Shown: piece after piece, positions 17,928 to 26,334 of the stretch
How the letters are laid out: each line of letters begins with the position of its first letter
Numbering within the stretch: position 1 is the first letter of the stretch
Made by a program: the position numbers and the translations under genes
The notes under the pieces: model-generated
Databases searched by the model: none
What the model saw: the letters and a program-made list of their open reading frames with translations, nothing else
Told to the model about the DNA's origin: nothing
DNA from: Calothrix parasitica NIES-267
GTDB lineage: Bacteria; Cyanobacteriota; Cyanobacteriia; Cyanobacteriales; Nostocaceae
Length of the DNA: 64,000 nucleotides
Assembly: GCF_002368095.1 (NCBI RefSeq)
Contig: NZ_AP018227.1
Span: forward strand, 6,526,123-6,590,122
Direction of reading: 5' to 3'

Positions 17928-18252
17928 AAAAGCAACTTTACCTTGCTCTTCATATTAAACCATCTATCGTTCGACAATCCCGGACAATCGAAAAACAGAT
18001 ATTCAAATTCCGACTTCAATATTATCTGTGAAAAACAGCTTTAATTTTATTCTCCCCACCCCTATATATATAAAGCTGTGAAAAACAACTTTGAATCGAG
18101 CTTCATATTAAATCATCTGTCGCTCGCAATGACACAAATAATTTTGCACACCCATTTATATATAAAGCTGTTCAAAACAACTTTACCTTGCTCTTCATAT
18201 CAAATTCTATCGTTCGATAAACCCGGACAACCGAAAAATAGATATTCAAATT
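17928..18252. repeat. Three copies of the ~152-bp double-hairpin repeat
   Basis: Units start at 17928, 18082 and 18174. The first is full length (154 bases), the second lacks about 60 bases around hairpin 1 and the third stops after hairpin 1. The last 35 bases before the next gene are heptads (CAACTATCGACTATCAACTA) that reach the start codon. Confidence 0.8.
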
Positions 18253-18287
18253 AAAATTAACAACTATCGACTATCAACTAACAACTA

Positions 18288-19808
18288 ATGAAAGTAATAA
18301 TAATTGGAAGCGGAATCGGTGGTTTAAGCTGTGCGGGATTATTAGCGAGATATGGTTATCAAGTAACCGTTTGTGAAAGTCATTCGATTCCTGGTGGAGC
18401 AGCACATTCGTTTACATATAAAGGATATAAATTTGATTCGGGGCCATCATTATACTCGGGTTTATCTTATAGTCCTTCCAATAATCCTTTACGACAGGTA
18501 TTAGATGCAGTTGGTGAAGATTGCGAATGGGAGAATTACGATACTTGGGGTTGTTTTCTTCCCGAGGGAGATTTTAAGACTTCCGTGGGTGCGGAACAAT
18601 TTTGTGAAATACTTTTGAAATACCGTGGAGAAAAAGCAGTTAAAGAATGGAGAGAATTACAGCGAGTTATGACTCCTTATGCGGATGCTGCTGTTGCAAT
18701 TCCTTCTGCTGCGATACGTTATGATTTTGGTGCTGTGAAAACAGCGGGTAAATTTGCTCCTTCTTTAATAAAGCATTTTTTCAACGTTGGTAAATTAACG
18801 GGGCCATTTAGTTCAATTATGGATGGTGTGGTAACTGACCCATTCATTTGTAATTGGTTGAATATGTTGTGTTTTCTGCTTTCTGGATTACCTGCTGATG
18901 GTACTTCTGCTGCGGAAGTCGCGTTTATGTTCGCTGATTGGTATCGTCCGGGAGTGAAGTTGGATTATCCGGTTGGTGGTGGTGCTGCTTTAGTTGATGC
19001 TTTGGTGAGAGGATTTGAAAAACATGACGGAAAATTGTTGTTGAGAAGTCATGTTGAAGAAATTATTGTCGAGAATAAACGTGCTGTTGGGGTTAAGTTG
19101 AGAGGTGGTGAGGAATTAAGAGCGGATATTGTGATTTCAAATGCTTCTGTATGGGATACTTTGAAATTAATTCCAACTAATTCGGTACCGCAACAGTTTT
19201 TTGATAAACGTGGTCAAACTCCTGAATGTGAAAGTTTTATGCATCTGCATTTAGGAATTGATGCTCAAGATATCAAAGATTTGCAGTGCCATTATATTTT
19301 CGTTAAGGATTGGGAGTTAGGAATTACTGCTCCACAGAATTTAGTATTGATATCAATTCCTTCGGTTTTAGATTCATCTTTAGCACCACCAGGAAAACAT
19401 GCGATTCACGTTTACACTCCTGGAAACGAACCTTATGATTTATGGCAGGGAATGGATAGGAATAGTAAAGAATATTTAGAGCAGAAACAACAACGTGCTG
19501 AAATTATGTGGTCAGCTTTGGAAAAAGTTATTCCAGATATTCGTTCTCGTTGTGAAGTAACTTTGATTGGTACACCTTTGACTCACGAACGATATTTGAG
19601 AAGAAATCGCGGTTCTTATGGCCCAGCAATTCGTGCGGGTTCTGGTTTATTTCCCGGTTCCAATACTCCTTTGAAAGGTTTAATGTGCTGCGGTGATTCG
19701 ACTTTCCCCGGAATCGGTTTACCAGCAGTCGCTGCTTCGGGAATGATTGCTGCTAATACTATTGCGACCGTTGAGAAGCATTTGGAAATGTTGTCAGAAG
19801 TTGTTTAA
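18288..19808 (+). CDS. CrtISO/phytoene-desaturase-like FAD oxidoreductase
   Basis: A 506-residue flavoprotein. The N-terminus is a dinucleotide-binding fold with GSGIGGLSCAGLLARYGYQV followed by ES and PGGAAHSF, the pattern of carotenoid isomerases, phytoene desaturases and related polyene oxidoreductases. Further shared features are YKFDSGPSLYSG, FADWYRPGVKLDYPVGGGAALVDAL, and the C-terminal FAD contact GLMCCGDSTFPGIGLPAVAASGMIAAN. Length fits CrtISO-type enzymes (about 500 residues), but the sequence is not the canonical CrtISO, so I do not give a symbol. It may act on a carotenoid or another hydrophobic polyene. No neighbouring carotenoid gene is seen. Confidence 0.8.
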   Translation: MKVIIIGSGIGGLSCAGLLARYGYQVTVCESHSIPGGAAHSFTYKGYKFDSGPSLYSGLSYSPSNNPLRQVLDAVGEDCEWENYDTWGCFLPEGDFKTSVGAEQFCEILLKYRGEKAVKEWRELQRVMTPYADAAVAIPSAAIRYDFGAVKTAGKFAPSLIKHFFNVGKLTGPFSSIMDGVVTDPFICNWLNMLCFLLSGLPADGTSAAEVAFMFADWYRPGVKLDYPVGGGAALVDALVRGFEKHDGKLLLRSHVEEIIVENKRAVGVKLRGGEELRADIVISNASVWDTLKLIPTNSVPQQFFDKRGQTPECESFMHLHLGIDAQDIKDLQCHYIFVKDWELGITAPQNLVLISIPSVLDSSLAPPGKHAIHVYTPGNEPYDLWQGMDRNSKEYLEQKQQRAEIMWSALEKVIPDIRSRCEVTLIGTPLTHERYLRRNRGSYGPAIRAGSGLFPGSNTPLKGLMCCGDSTFPGIGLPAVAASGMIAANTIATVEKHLEMLSEVV

Positions 19809-19867
19809 ACAGAGGGGGAGAAAAAAATTTATTAATTACTGTTTGAAATCTAGATTGATTGATTATA

Positions 19868-20181
19868 TTTTTATACTCTATTCAAGCGTTTTCAGTGAAA
19901 ATATTGAAGTATATGACCGGATATAGAATTAGTTAAAGTTGAAATTGATACTTTTTTATTTCTTATGTTTCGTAATTAAACCTTTATAGAGCAATCCAAA
20001 TTACGATTTGATGAATGAAAGCAGAAAATTATTGGTTTCTTAAGATGTTGAACCGTAAATCGCTCGGGGATAATTTGAAATAAAAGCTAATAATTTTATA
20101 CTCAATCAAGCTGTTTTCAGTGAAAATATTGAAGCATATGAACGGATATATAATTATCGAAAGTTGAATTTGATACTTTTA
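19868..20181. repeat. Pair of ~90-bp imperfect direct repeats
   Basis: TTTATACTC ... TTTTCAGTGAAAATATTGAA ... CGGATATA occurs at 19868-19956 and again at 20095-20181, with related sequence on the far side (AAAGTTGAAATTGATACTTT). No open frame covers them. They lie just after the CrtISO-like gene in a 1.8-kb non-coding stretch. Confidence 0.65.
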
Positions 20182-20314
20182 AATTTTTTGTTCGTGGTTG
20201 GATTTTAGTCCTATAAACCCAGCTTTGATTTTATATTTTTATGATTTTCACAGCTTAGTAACCTAGAAATAACACAAAAAATAAAAAGCAGCGCACATTG
20301 ACTGGTTGGTAGAG

Positions 20315-20440
20315 CGAATTGAACTACCGCTGCGCTTGATTCGGTTGCGAAGAGACAGGCCATATCATTAATTTGTTTAAACCTTATATATTAAAAGCCT
20401 GCCTCTTCGCCGCTGCGCTAACCGAATCATAGTTCAATTC
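20315..20440. repeat. Large imperfect inverted repeat
   Basis: Left arm 20315-20360 (GAATTGAACT, GATTCGGTT, GCGAAGAGACAGGC) pairs with right arm 20397-20440 (GCCTGCCTCTTCGC, AACCGAATC, AGTTCAATTC) around a 36-base AT-rich loop. The decamer CCGCTGCGCT occurs in both arms in direct orientation and breaks the pairing. It could be a cruciform, an RNA hairpin or a rearranged transposon end. I tested it as a tRNA and rejected that. Confidence 0.6.
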
Positions 20441-20486
20441 TGGAATATTGTTAGCATCGTTCGTTTGAAAAATTATTAGATTTTTA

Positions 20487-20576
20487 ATGGTTGGTAATAT
20501 CAATTCCGGGGCAACTGGAATTATAAAAAAACCTCAGAGACGGGGAGGAAAGAGAAAGAAGAAGAAATCTAAATAA
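20487..20576 (+). CDS. Possible very small basic protein (29 residues)
   Basis: A short frame encodes MVGNINSGATGIIKK followed by PQRRGGKRKKKKSK. The extremely basic C-terminal tail and a lack of repeats make it more than a random frame, but there is no good ribosome-binding site and no family I can name. It follows the large inverted repeat directly. Could be an unannotated ribosome-associated or nucleic-acid-binding peptide, or chance. Confidence 0.25.
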   Translation: MVGNINSGATGIIKKPQRRGGKRKKKKSK

Positions 20577-20802
20577 TGCCGATATAAATCCAAAAGATAT
20601 AATAAGTGATTGCTAAAAATTTGAAATATGTTTATTTTTACACGCGCTTTGGCATTCATTCTTTTTATTTTTTTTATAAATATACAAGTATGATGGTGCA
20701 TACATTTTCAGACTAGAAGAATATATCAAGGTGCAAGAAAGAGCATCAACAAATCAATATACGCTCCTATATTTCTTAATTTAATGGCTTTTTATCGTAT
20801 TT

Positions 20803-20928
20803 AGGACTTACGCAAAACTAACGTAACTTCGTCATTACGAGCGATAGCGACGTAATCGCAAAAATCCTGCGATTGCTTCCCTACACTTCGTTTCGGTCGC
20901 AATGACAATTCGCGCTTACGTAAGTCCT
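20803..20928. mobile_element. 126-bp MITE-like element
   Basis: Perfect 10-base terminal inverted repeats, AGGACTTACG (20803-20812) and CGTAAGTCCT (20919-20928), enclose a second inverted repeat (CGTCATTACGAGCGA ... TCGGTCGCAATGAC and GCGA/TCGC cores). It has no coding capacity and would need a transposase supplied elsewhere. No clear target-site duplication is seen. The adjoining stretch 20929-21486 is AT-rich and I see nothing in it. Confidence 0.65.
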
Positions 20929-21486
20929 GGTATTTTTAGCATTTTAAGATTGAGAAACCGAAATTAATCCTTTTTCACCCTGCTCTATTTGATTGGGGTT
21001 TTATTGTCATTATTCATTTTTTTAGTCTCATGTAAACCAATAATTGTCAATATCGGTATTAAATCAAGGCTATTTTAGTATTTTTAATCACAATAGAATT
21101 AATATTGCTTCATATAAATATCGGCAATATTTCCTTGAATTGCTTTGCTTTTTATTTGTTGTAGTACGTTAATCAATCAAATATCAAGTTATTTACTACC
21201 TTTAATTAAGGAATGTAATCAAAAATATCCAAAAAAATCAAAATTAGTTTTACTGCTTCCCTCAGAATATAAACCCCATATTACATCAAAATGGCTTGTA
21301 ATCTCGTGAGCTAATTGAGAATTTTGTCATTAACAAAGAGATTGTAAACAAGAGTAAAGCGACTGTAACGGAATATGAATACGAGATTTAAATCAATGAT
21401 TTATTTCAACATGATTATTGGTTATAAGGAATCAAAAAAATATAGAAACGTGATATTTGACATGTCTATTTAAATTTGAATCATTG

Positions 21487-21519
21487 AGAAACCCGGTTTT
21501 TTCAAAAAACCGGGTTTCT
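21487..21519. terminator. Perfect 33-base palindromic hairpin
   Basis: AGAAACCCGGTTTTTT and AAAAAACCGGGTTTCT are exact complements around a single C. It is placed downstream of the minus-strand GNAT gene and could end its transcript. A related hairpin with ACCCGGT/ACCGGT arms lies at about 37,635-37,667. Confidence 0.5.
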
Positions 21520-21589
21520 AGATATTTGTGAATTACCAATCACCTATTACCAATTCACAATTACCCATTACCAATTCCCAATCCCCAAA

Positions 21590-22123
21590 TTAAAAATAAT
21601 CCGGTTGCCAATTATCGCGGTGGATTGAGTAGTAAGCGACCTTAATTTTGTAAAAATGAGCTTCTTTTTCGTACTTTAGTCCAGATTTCTCCATTACCCT
21701 TCGAGAAGCTATATGTTTTGGAGATGCGATCGCGATAATTTTGTAGAGTTTAACAGTCTCGAAACCATATTGTAGACAAGCTTTTGTAGCTTCGCTAGCA
21801 ATACCTTGATTCCAGAAATTTTGGTCGAAACGGTAAATAACTTCGATATCAGGACTATTAGGTAAACAATTGAGTCCGCAATGACCGATAAGACGGCGAG
21901 TATTTTTTTCGATAGCAGCCCATACACCGAAACCGTATTTTTCCCAATGTTCAATGAAATATTCGATAATTTCCCGAGTAACCTGTTTTTCCTTACCTTT
22001 TGGTATTGCTCCTCTCGGTGAATATTTCATGACCTCCGGATTGCTCAAAATTACAGTCAATCTATCCAAATCATCCAGCGTATAAGGTCTGAGTCGCAGT
22101 CTTGCAGTCTCAATTTCTGCCAT
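21590..22123 (-). CDS. GNAT-family N-acetyltransferase (RimJ/RimL type)
   Basis: A 177-residue enzyme that transfers an acetyl group from acetyl-CoA to an amine. The RimJ/RimL-type start ETARLRLRPYTLDDLDRLT is present, then the GNAT core: WAAIEKNTRRLIGHCGL, IEVIYRFDQNFWNQGIASEAT (acetyl-CoA pyrophosphate loop, QGIAS) and IIAIASPKHIASRRVMEKSGL. The length is normal for the family. The substrate cannot be told; members acetylate ribosomal proteins, drugs or metabolites. The C-terminus is followed by heptad-type sequence (AATTACCCATTACCAATTCC). Confidence 0.88.
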   Translation of the reverse strand: MAEIETARLRLRPYTLDDLDRLTVILSNPEVMKYSPRGAIPKGKEKQVTREIIEYFIEHWEKYGFGVWAAIEKNTRRLIGHCGLNCLPNSPDIEVIYRFDQNFWNQGIASEATKACLQYGFETVKLYKIIAIASPKHIASRRVMEKSGLKYEKEAHFYKIKVAYYSIHRDNWQPDYF

Positions 22124-22381
22124 GATTTACTCAAATTTTCCTTTTATCCAGTTAACTGTTTCACGCAAATTAAATCCTATCCGGTGTCTTGGAAATTTGC
22201 TCATGGGGGAAACCCCCAAGACCGCAATTTCCGCTTTTCTAGCAACAGGGATGGGGGGAGAGGGGAGTGGGGGAGTGGAGGAGGGGGAGACAAAGAGATG
22301 GGGAGGGAAGAAAATTATTATTTCTAATTACCTATTACCAATCCCCAATCCAAAATCTAAAATCTAAAATCCCAAATAGAT
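22124..22381. repeat. Intergenic repeats between the GNAT and oxygenase genes
   Basis: Bases 22185-22235 are the inverted-repeat element also seen near 10,171-10,245. Bases 22250-22310 are a purine tract of heptads (GGGGGAG variants). Bases 22335-22375 are the AATCCAAAATCTAAAATC tract found before several genes in this window. Confidence 0.6.
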
Positions 22382-23218
22382 TTAGCTCCAATAAGTTAGT
22401 GGTTCATCTTGATTGCGATATCCGATAAACATGGACATGGAAACTCGGGGACCACCGTGGGAAGCTCTGACTGCATGAACTCTTGTGGAATCAAATAAGA
22501 TTAGTTCTCCTATTTGGGGTTTAATTACTGCTGCTGGTTCTGGTAGAATTCTCCGGTCGATGATTCCTTCGTATTTATATTCTTTGTCTTGGATTTCTGG
22601 TTGTGTTGTGGTTGATGGTTTGACTTCCCAGATTTCTAATTCTCCACCAAATTTAGGGGTACGTAAGTAAATATTGGCGCTTAACTGACTAACTAGGTAG
22701 GAGAAAGGATAGGTGGGATAAATGGGAGCGTCGGATACGTCTCTTGCGAGAATGTCTTGATGGGGTGGAAGTTCAAAGTTATCTTCAAATACTCTACCGA
22801 TTCCCGCTAACATGGTGCGATTGTGGATGTTTTCGATGCAAGCACCTGCTAACCACATATCTCCTAAGTCTAATCTCAGTTTATCGATGGGTGAAAGAAG
22901 GGGAGAGCAGGTATAGCGGATATTTCTGTTACAAGCTGGAGCTTGTTGGTAGTAACGTTCGAGCATTTCTTCGTTACCGTTGGTTTCAAAGAAGGTGATT
23001 CCAGTTCTTTGCACTCCTACATCTGGTGCTCTGTGATATCTTTCTAAGGTATCCTGCTCGATTAATTCTTCACTAATTTGTGCTGCTTGTTCGTGGTGAT
23101 AGTAGCTAGGAATTCGTAAAGCCAGTATTTTTCCTTCTAATAAATCCAGTAAGTCTGTAATTGTCAGATTTTGAGAAATTTTTACTAAGGTCTTTTGTTG
23201 CTGTTGAGTCAATTGCAT
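22382..23218 (-). CDS. 2-oxoglutarate/Fe(II)-dependent oxygenase
   Basis: A 278-residue protein started at ATG 23218 (MQLTQQQQKTLVKIS), which has an AGGAA site 8 bases upstream; the ATG at 23242 lacks one. The double-stranded beta-helix core shows the Fe-binding HxD in LPPHQDILARD, a distal His and the 2OG-binding Arg in DSTRVHAVRASHGGPRVSMSMF. The insert RTPKFGGELEIWEV is typical of hydroxylases in the prolyl-4-hydroxylase-like superfamily. It probably hydroxylates an amino acid or peptide; the substrate is unknown. It is downstream of the haem peroxidase gene on the same strand, separated by 316 bases. Confidence 0.82.
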   Translation of the reverse strand: MQLTQQQQKTLVKISQNLTITDLLDLLEGKILALRIPSYYHHEQAAQISEELIEQDTLERYHRAPDVGVQRTGITFFETNGNEEMLERYYQQAPACNRNIRYTCSPLLSPIDKLRLDLGDMWLAGACIENIHNRTMLAGIGRVFEDNFELPPHQDILARDVSDAPIYPTYPFSYLVSQLSANIYLRTPKFGGELEIWEVKPSTTTQPEIQDKEYKYEGIIDRRILPEPAAVIKPQIGELILFDSTRVHAVRASHGGPRVSMSMFIGYRNQDEPLTYWS

Positions 23219-23534
23219 ACAATTTTTCCTTTGTAATTTCAATTTGTGGACTGGTTGACGAACTGAAAATTGCGTGAAAGCTGGAATTTCAAAGTTTCCT
23301 AATTAGGCAATCCTGTAGATATACAAGATGAGTTCTAACTATTACGCACAAGTTATCAAAATCATTTGTTGTAATCTCTAAAAACACTATATATTTAGGT
23401 TTTTTCGGAAATTACAAAAATAGTAGAGGCAGTAATCTAACGTAGATTATGTGACATATTTATTCTGAGTGAGATGAAAAAACCCTGATAACTGAAGCGC
23501 TTAATCTCAAGGAAATATATCTATCTCAAAATTC
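23219..23534. other. Intergenic region between peroxidase and oxygenase
   Basis: 316 bases, AT-rich, without repeats of the families listed here or an open frame with a plausible start. It should hold the oxygenase promoter and the peroxidase terminator on the minus strand; I cannot place either with confidence. Confidence 0.5.
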
Positions 23535-25853
23535 TTAGACTAGCTTAACTTTCACGGTCATTTGGTTGTCATTGCTGGAATTAGCATCTGTCAAATCCCC
23601 GAAGCTGAATTTAAAGATGCTTCTATCACCGTTCCCGATTTCGACAATGCTATTTGAACTATTACTATCACTAGCACCGAAGGATAATAATGCTTGAGCT
23701 TCACCGTTTTCAAAGTCTTCGATATTCCCGTCTTGAATTAAATAAGGAGCTAGAAGACTGTTGTCTGGTAAATCAACGTGGAATTTTTCTCTTCTGCAAT
23801 GTTCTTTGAGTTGAAATTCTGCAACGCTATTGGAAATCGCTGCTTTTAAATAATCCTCTCCATCTTCTGGAGTCAGGGTTTGTCCGGTGACTTTATCAAC
23901 TACTGTTCCTCGTTCATCTTTGATGGAATAGAATCCAACGGTCTTATCAAATTCTGATTTCTCTTTAACAACAACTTTGGCTTTTCCATCGTCTCCCTGT
24001 AAATTTAATATTCCATCACTAAGAAGATTGTCTTTAGTTAAGGGATTTTTTTCGGAAACTTCTAAGAAAACGTTTTCCTGGAGTTCTTCAATTTCGGTAT
24101 TGGATTTGATGATGTCGGAATAAGAAGTCTCTTTTATCTCCTTGATTTCCTTCTTGGTAAAGAAACCACCATCTTTAATCTTCCTTTCAAACCAAAATCT
24201 ATCAGCATCCCTCAACCTTTCAAATTGTTCTCCCACAATCGCTTTAGTTGTTTCCCCTGCTCCGGAAGGTGCTGTAGCATCTTCTGCAAATAACCCTATG
24301 AGTAAATCAACATCTTCTACAGTCCCGTACAAATCTTTCAAAGTCTTGGCTAATTCCTTATCGGAAGTTAACTCGTCAAAACTTTTCACCCTTCCCAAAC
24401 CAAAATCATCTCGAACTTGATTGTAATCAGCTAAACCTCGTTCTCTACCCCTTTGAATATTGGCTGAATACAAATCGAATCCCACACCAGCTGGGGGAAA
24501 CAAAGCATTTCGTAAATCGAAGACTACATTAGTATCGACATCTTCATCCAAAGTTACCGTACTACCCCGCAAAATTTCATCTACATCCTTACCCTCTTTA
24601 ACATTCGGCGCTCCAAATGTAGTTAATAACGGTAAAGTTGTAGAATTACCCTCGCTATCAACAGTCTCTATTTTATTCCCCGTTTGAGAGTGACCGAAAC
24701 GAAATCCAGCAGCGTTAAATTCATCTGAGATTTGAGGAGTTTCTTTTGCATCATACCCCTTATATTCACTTATTTCCCCAATCTGTTGCGGTAACCACTC
24801 ATAGGTAACTATCTGCTGATATTGAGCAATATTTATTTGACGAGCTCGTTCAAATATCTGTTTATCATTCCACTTCGGATGAAACTCAGATAAATCTTCA
24901 GCAATCCGATTGTGATTTCTCACCCACAAAGTATGTTGAGCAACCAAAGCATCTTGTTCGCTGACTCTTTCATCCCCAGCTAAAAATCCCACACCCTCAA
25001 AAAATCCCCCTCTCATTACCTTCTCGGTATCAGCTGGAAGTAAATCATCGCTGGTCGATTCAGTCTCTTCAGAAAAAACTTTTAGTCTACCTCCTTCAAA
25101 ACTCCGAAGAGATTTAGCTAATTTATTATCGGAACCGTAAACCACTGATAAATCCAACCAGTGTGTTAAATCATTTGGTACTTTTGCAGGTTTAGGATTA
25201 CCATCTTTAACTACCCCAGTCCCAGATTTAAAAGCATTTCGGGGAAACTCAAATTCCAATCCTCCATCCTTCTGTCTATTTATTGTCGGAGTCGGAGGAA
25301 TATCTTGAGTAAAATTGGAATCATCTTTGGGAATATCGATATTGAAACTATCTTCACTCAACCGAGCTAAATTCAAATCGTGATTAATCAACTGACCAAA
25401 AGCCCAATTTATCGCAGTCAAACCTTTAGAACTAGGGTCAGTCTCACCTTTTTCTAACTTAGATGTCGCATTACTAATTACCCTCGCACTCGGACGGTCT
25501 AAAGGATTAAGCAAAACAAAAGGAGCATCGGGATTATTACTTAAACCATCTTTATTTTCAACAACCTCCAAACCCGACTTTTCTAAACGCTGCTTTTCAC
25601 CTTTACTAAAAATCGGAATCGGTTGACGACTAACTTCCTTACCATCAACACCGATTAAAGCATTACCCTCAGCATCATTCGCAACCCCTGCTGGACTTGC
25701 TACTCCATCCTCATACTCAACAGTACCCAGACGAATAAAAGGTGTACCATTAGCTCCCAATCTAGGCTTTTCTAAATTATTCCCAGAACCATTAATCTTA
25801 CGAAATGAACCTAACTTTTTGCCTTTATAGGGATTTCTGCCAAGAAGTGACAT
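23535..25853 (-). CDS. Secreted animal-type haem peroxidase with C-terminal DUF4114
   Basis: A 772-residue protein from ATG 25853 (MSLLGRNPYKGKKLGS); ATG 25904 is an alternative adding 17 residues. The peroxidase-cyclooxygenase domain shows the distal His in FGQLINHDLNLAR (residue 158), the catalytic Arg in GDERVSEQ (296) followed by HTLWVRNHNRIAEDL, and the proximal His in AAGFRFGHSQTGN (388). Peroxidases of this class use H2O2 to oxidise halides or phenolics. The last 150 residues (VGFYSIKDERGTVVDKVTG, QALLSFGASDSN) match DUF4114, common in cyanobacterial proteins exported by type I systems. There is no signal peptide, which fits such export. The gene is divergent from an ABC exporter gene. 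Confidence 0.88.
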   Translation of the reverse strand: MSLLGRNPYKGKKLGSFRKINGSGNNLEKPRLGANGTPFIRLGTVEYEDGVASPAGVANDAEGNALIGVDGKEVSRQPIPIFSKGEKQRLEKSGLEVVENKDGLSNNPDAPFVLLNPLDRPSARVISNATSKLEKGETDPSSKGLTAINWAFGQLINHDLNLARLSEDSFNIDIPKDDSNFTQDIPPTPTINRQKDGGLEFEFPRNAFKSGTGVVKDGNPKPAKVPNDLTHWLDLSVVYGSDNKLAKSLRSFEGGRLKVFSEETESTSDDLLPADTEKVMRGGFFEGVGFLAGDERVSEQDALVAQHTLWVRNHNRIAEDLSEFHPKWNDKQIFERARQINIAQYQQIVTYEWLPQQIGEISEYKGYDAKETPQISDEFNAAGFRFGHSQTGNKIETVDSEGNSTTLPLLTTFGAPNVKEGKDVDEILRGSTVTLDEDVDTNVVFDLRNALFPPAGVGFDLYSANIQRGRERGLADYNQVRDDFGLGRVKSFDELTSDKELAKTLKDLYGTVEDVDLLIGLFAEDATAPSGAGETTKAIVGEQFERLRDADRFWFERKIKDGGFFTKKEIKEIKETSYSDIIKSNTEIEELQENVFLEVSEKNPLTKDNLLSDGILNLQGDDGKAKVVVKEKSEFDKTVGFYSIKDERGTVVDKVTGQTLTPEDGEDYLKAAISNSVAEFQLKEHCRREKFHVDLPDNSLLAPYLIQDGNIEDFENGEAQALLSFGASDSNSSNSIVEIGNGDRSIFKFSFGDLTDANSSNDNQMTVKVKLV

Positions 25854-26334
25854 AACACTAATCTGTAACGTTATATACAAATTGTAAAAAATATATTCCT
25901 TCATTGGTGTATCTGCGAATACTTGAAAATCAAATTCTAATGGATATGGGCACTATAAAAATCCCTTATGTTCCCGAAGTTGATAAAATTTTATTACGGG
26001 GTAATTTCCATGAAATCCAAATATTACGGGAATTTCGGGTGATATCATGATTACCTCAGTAACTATTATTTTTAAGGAAGTGCAATATTTTCAAACCCTT
26101 GCAGTAGCGTTATTACATCCCCTCAGCGGGTTGAATCAATCAATTATTTGATCTTGGTACGTCGTCAAACTTAAACTTCTCGGAGATATATTCCCGATAA
26201 TTTATCAAATAATCCAAATTTTACAGCAGTTGTCTTCCTCCCTGTTGCAGATATAATCTAGCCTTTGTGGAGTGCAAACATCAATAAAAAATTGCTGTCT
26301 AATATGGATGAAAAATTAATATAATGCACTTATT
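25854..26334. promoter_or_regulatory. Divergent promoter region, peroxidase / ABC exporter
   Basis: 481 bases between divergent genes. A TATAAT at 26320-26325 lies 9 bases before the ABC start, so a transcript from it would be nearly leaderless; no good -35 is seen. A 36-codon frame at 25940-26050 (MDMGTIKIPYVPEV) has no supporting evidence and is not called. Confidence 0.4.

Noticed and set aside
20300-20445. tRNA gene
   Set aside because: GGTTGGTAGAGC resembles a D-arm, but anticodon and T-arms cannot be formed at the right spacing; an inverted repeat explains the region better.
22122-22367. 81-residue plus-strand frame
   Set aside because: It spans known repeats and a purine tract and overlaps no conserved motif.
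25940-26050. 36-codon frame upstream of the ABC exporter
   Set aside because: No ribosome-binding site, no recognisable motif, and its length is within chance for AT-rich DNA.
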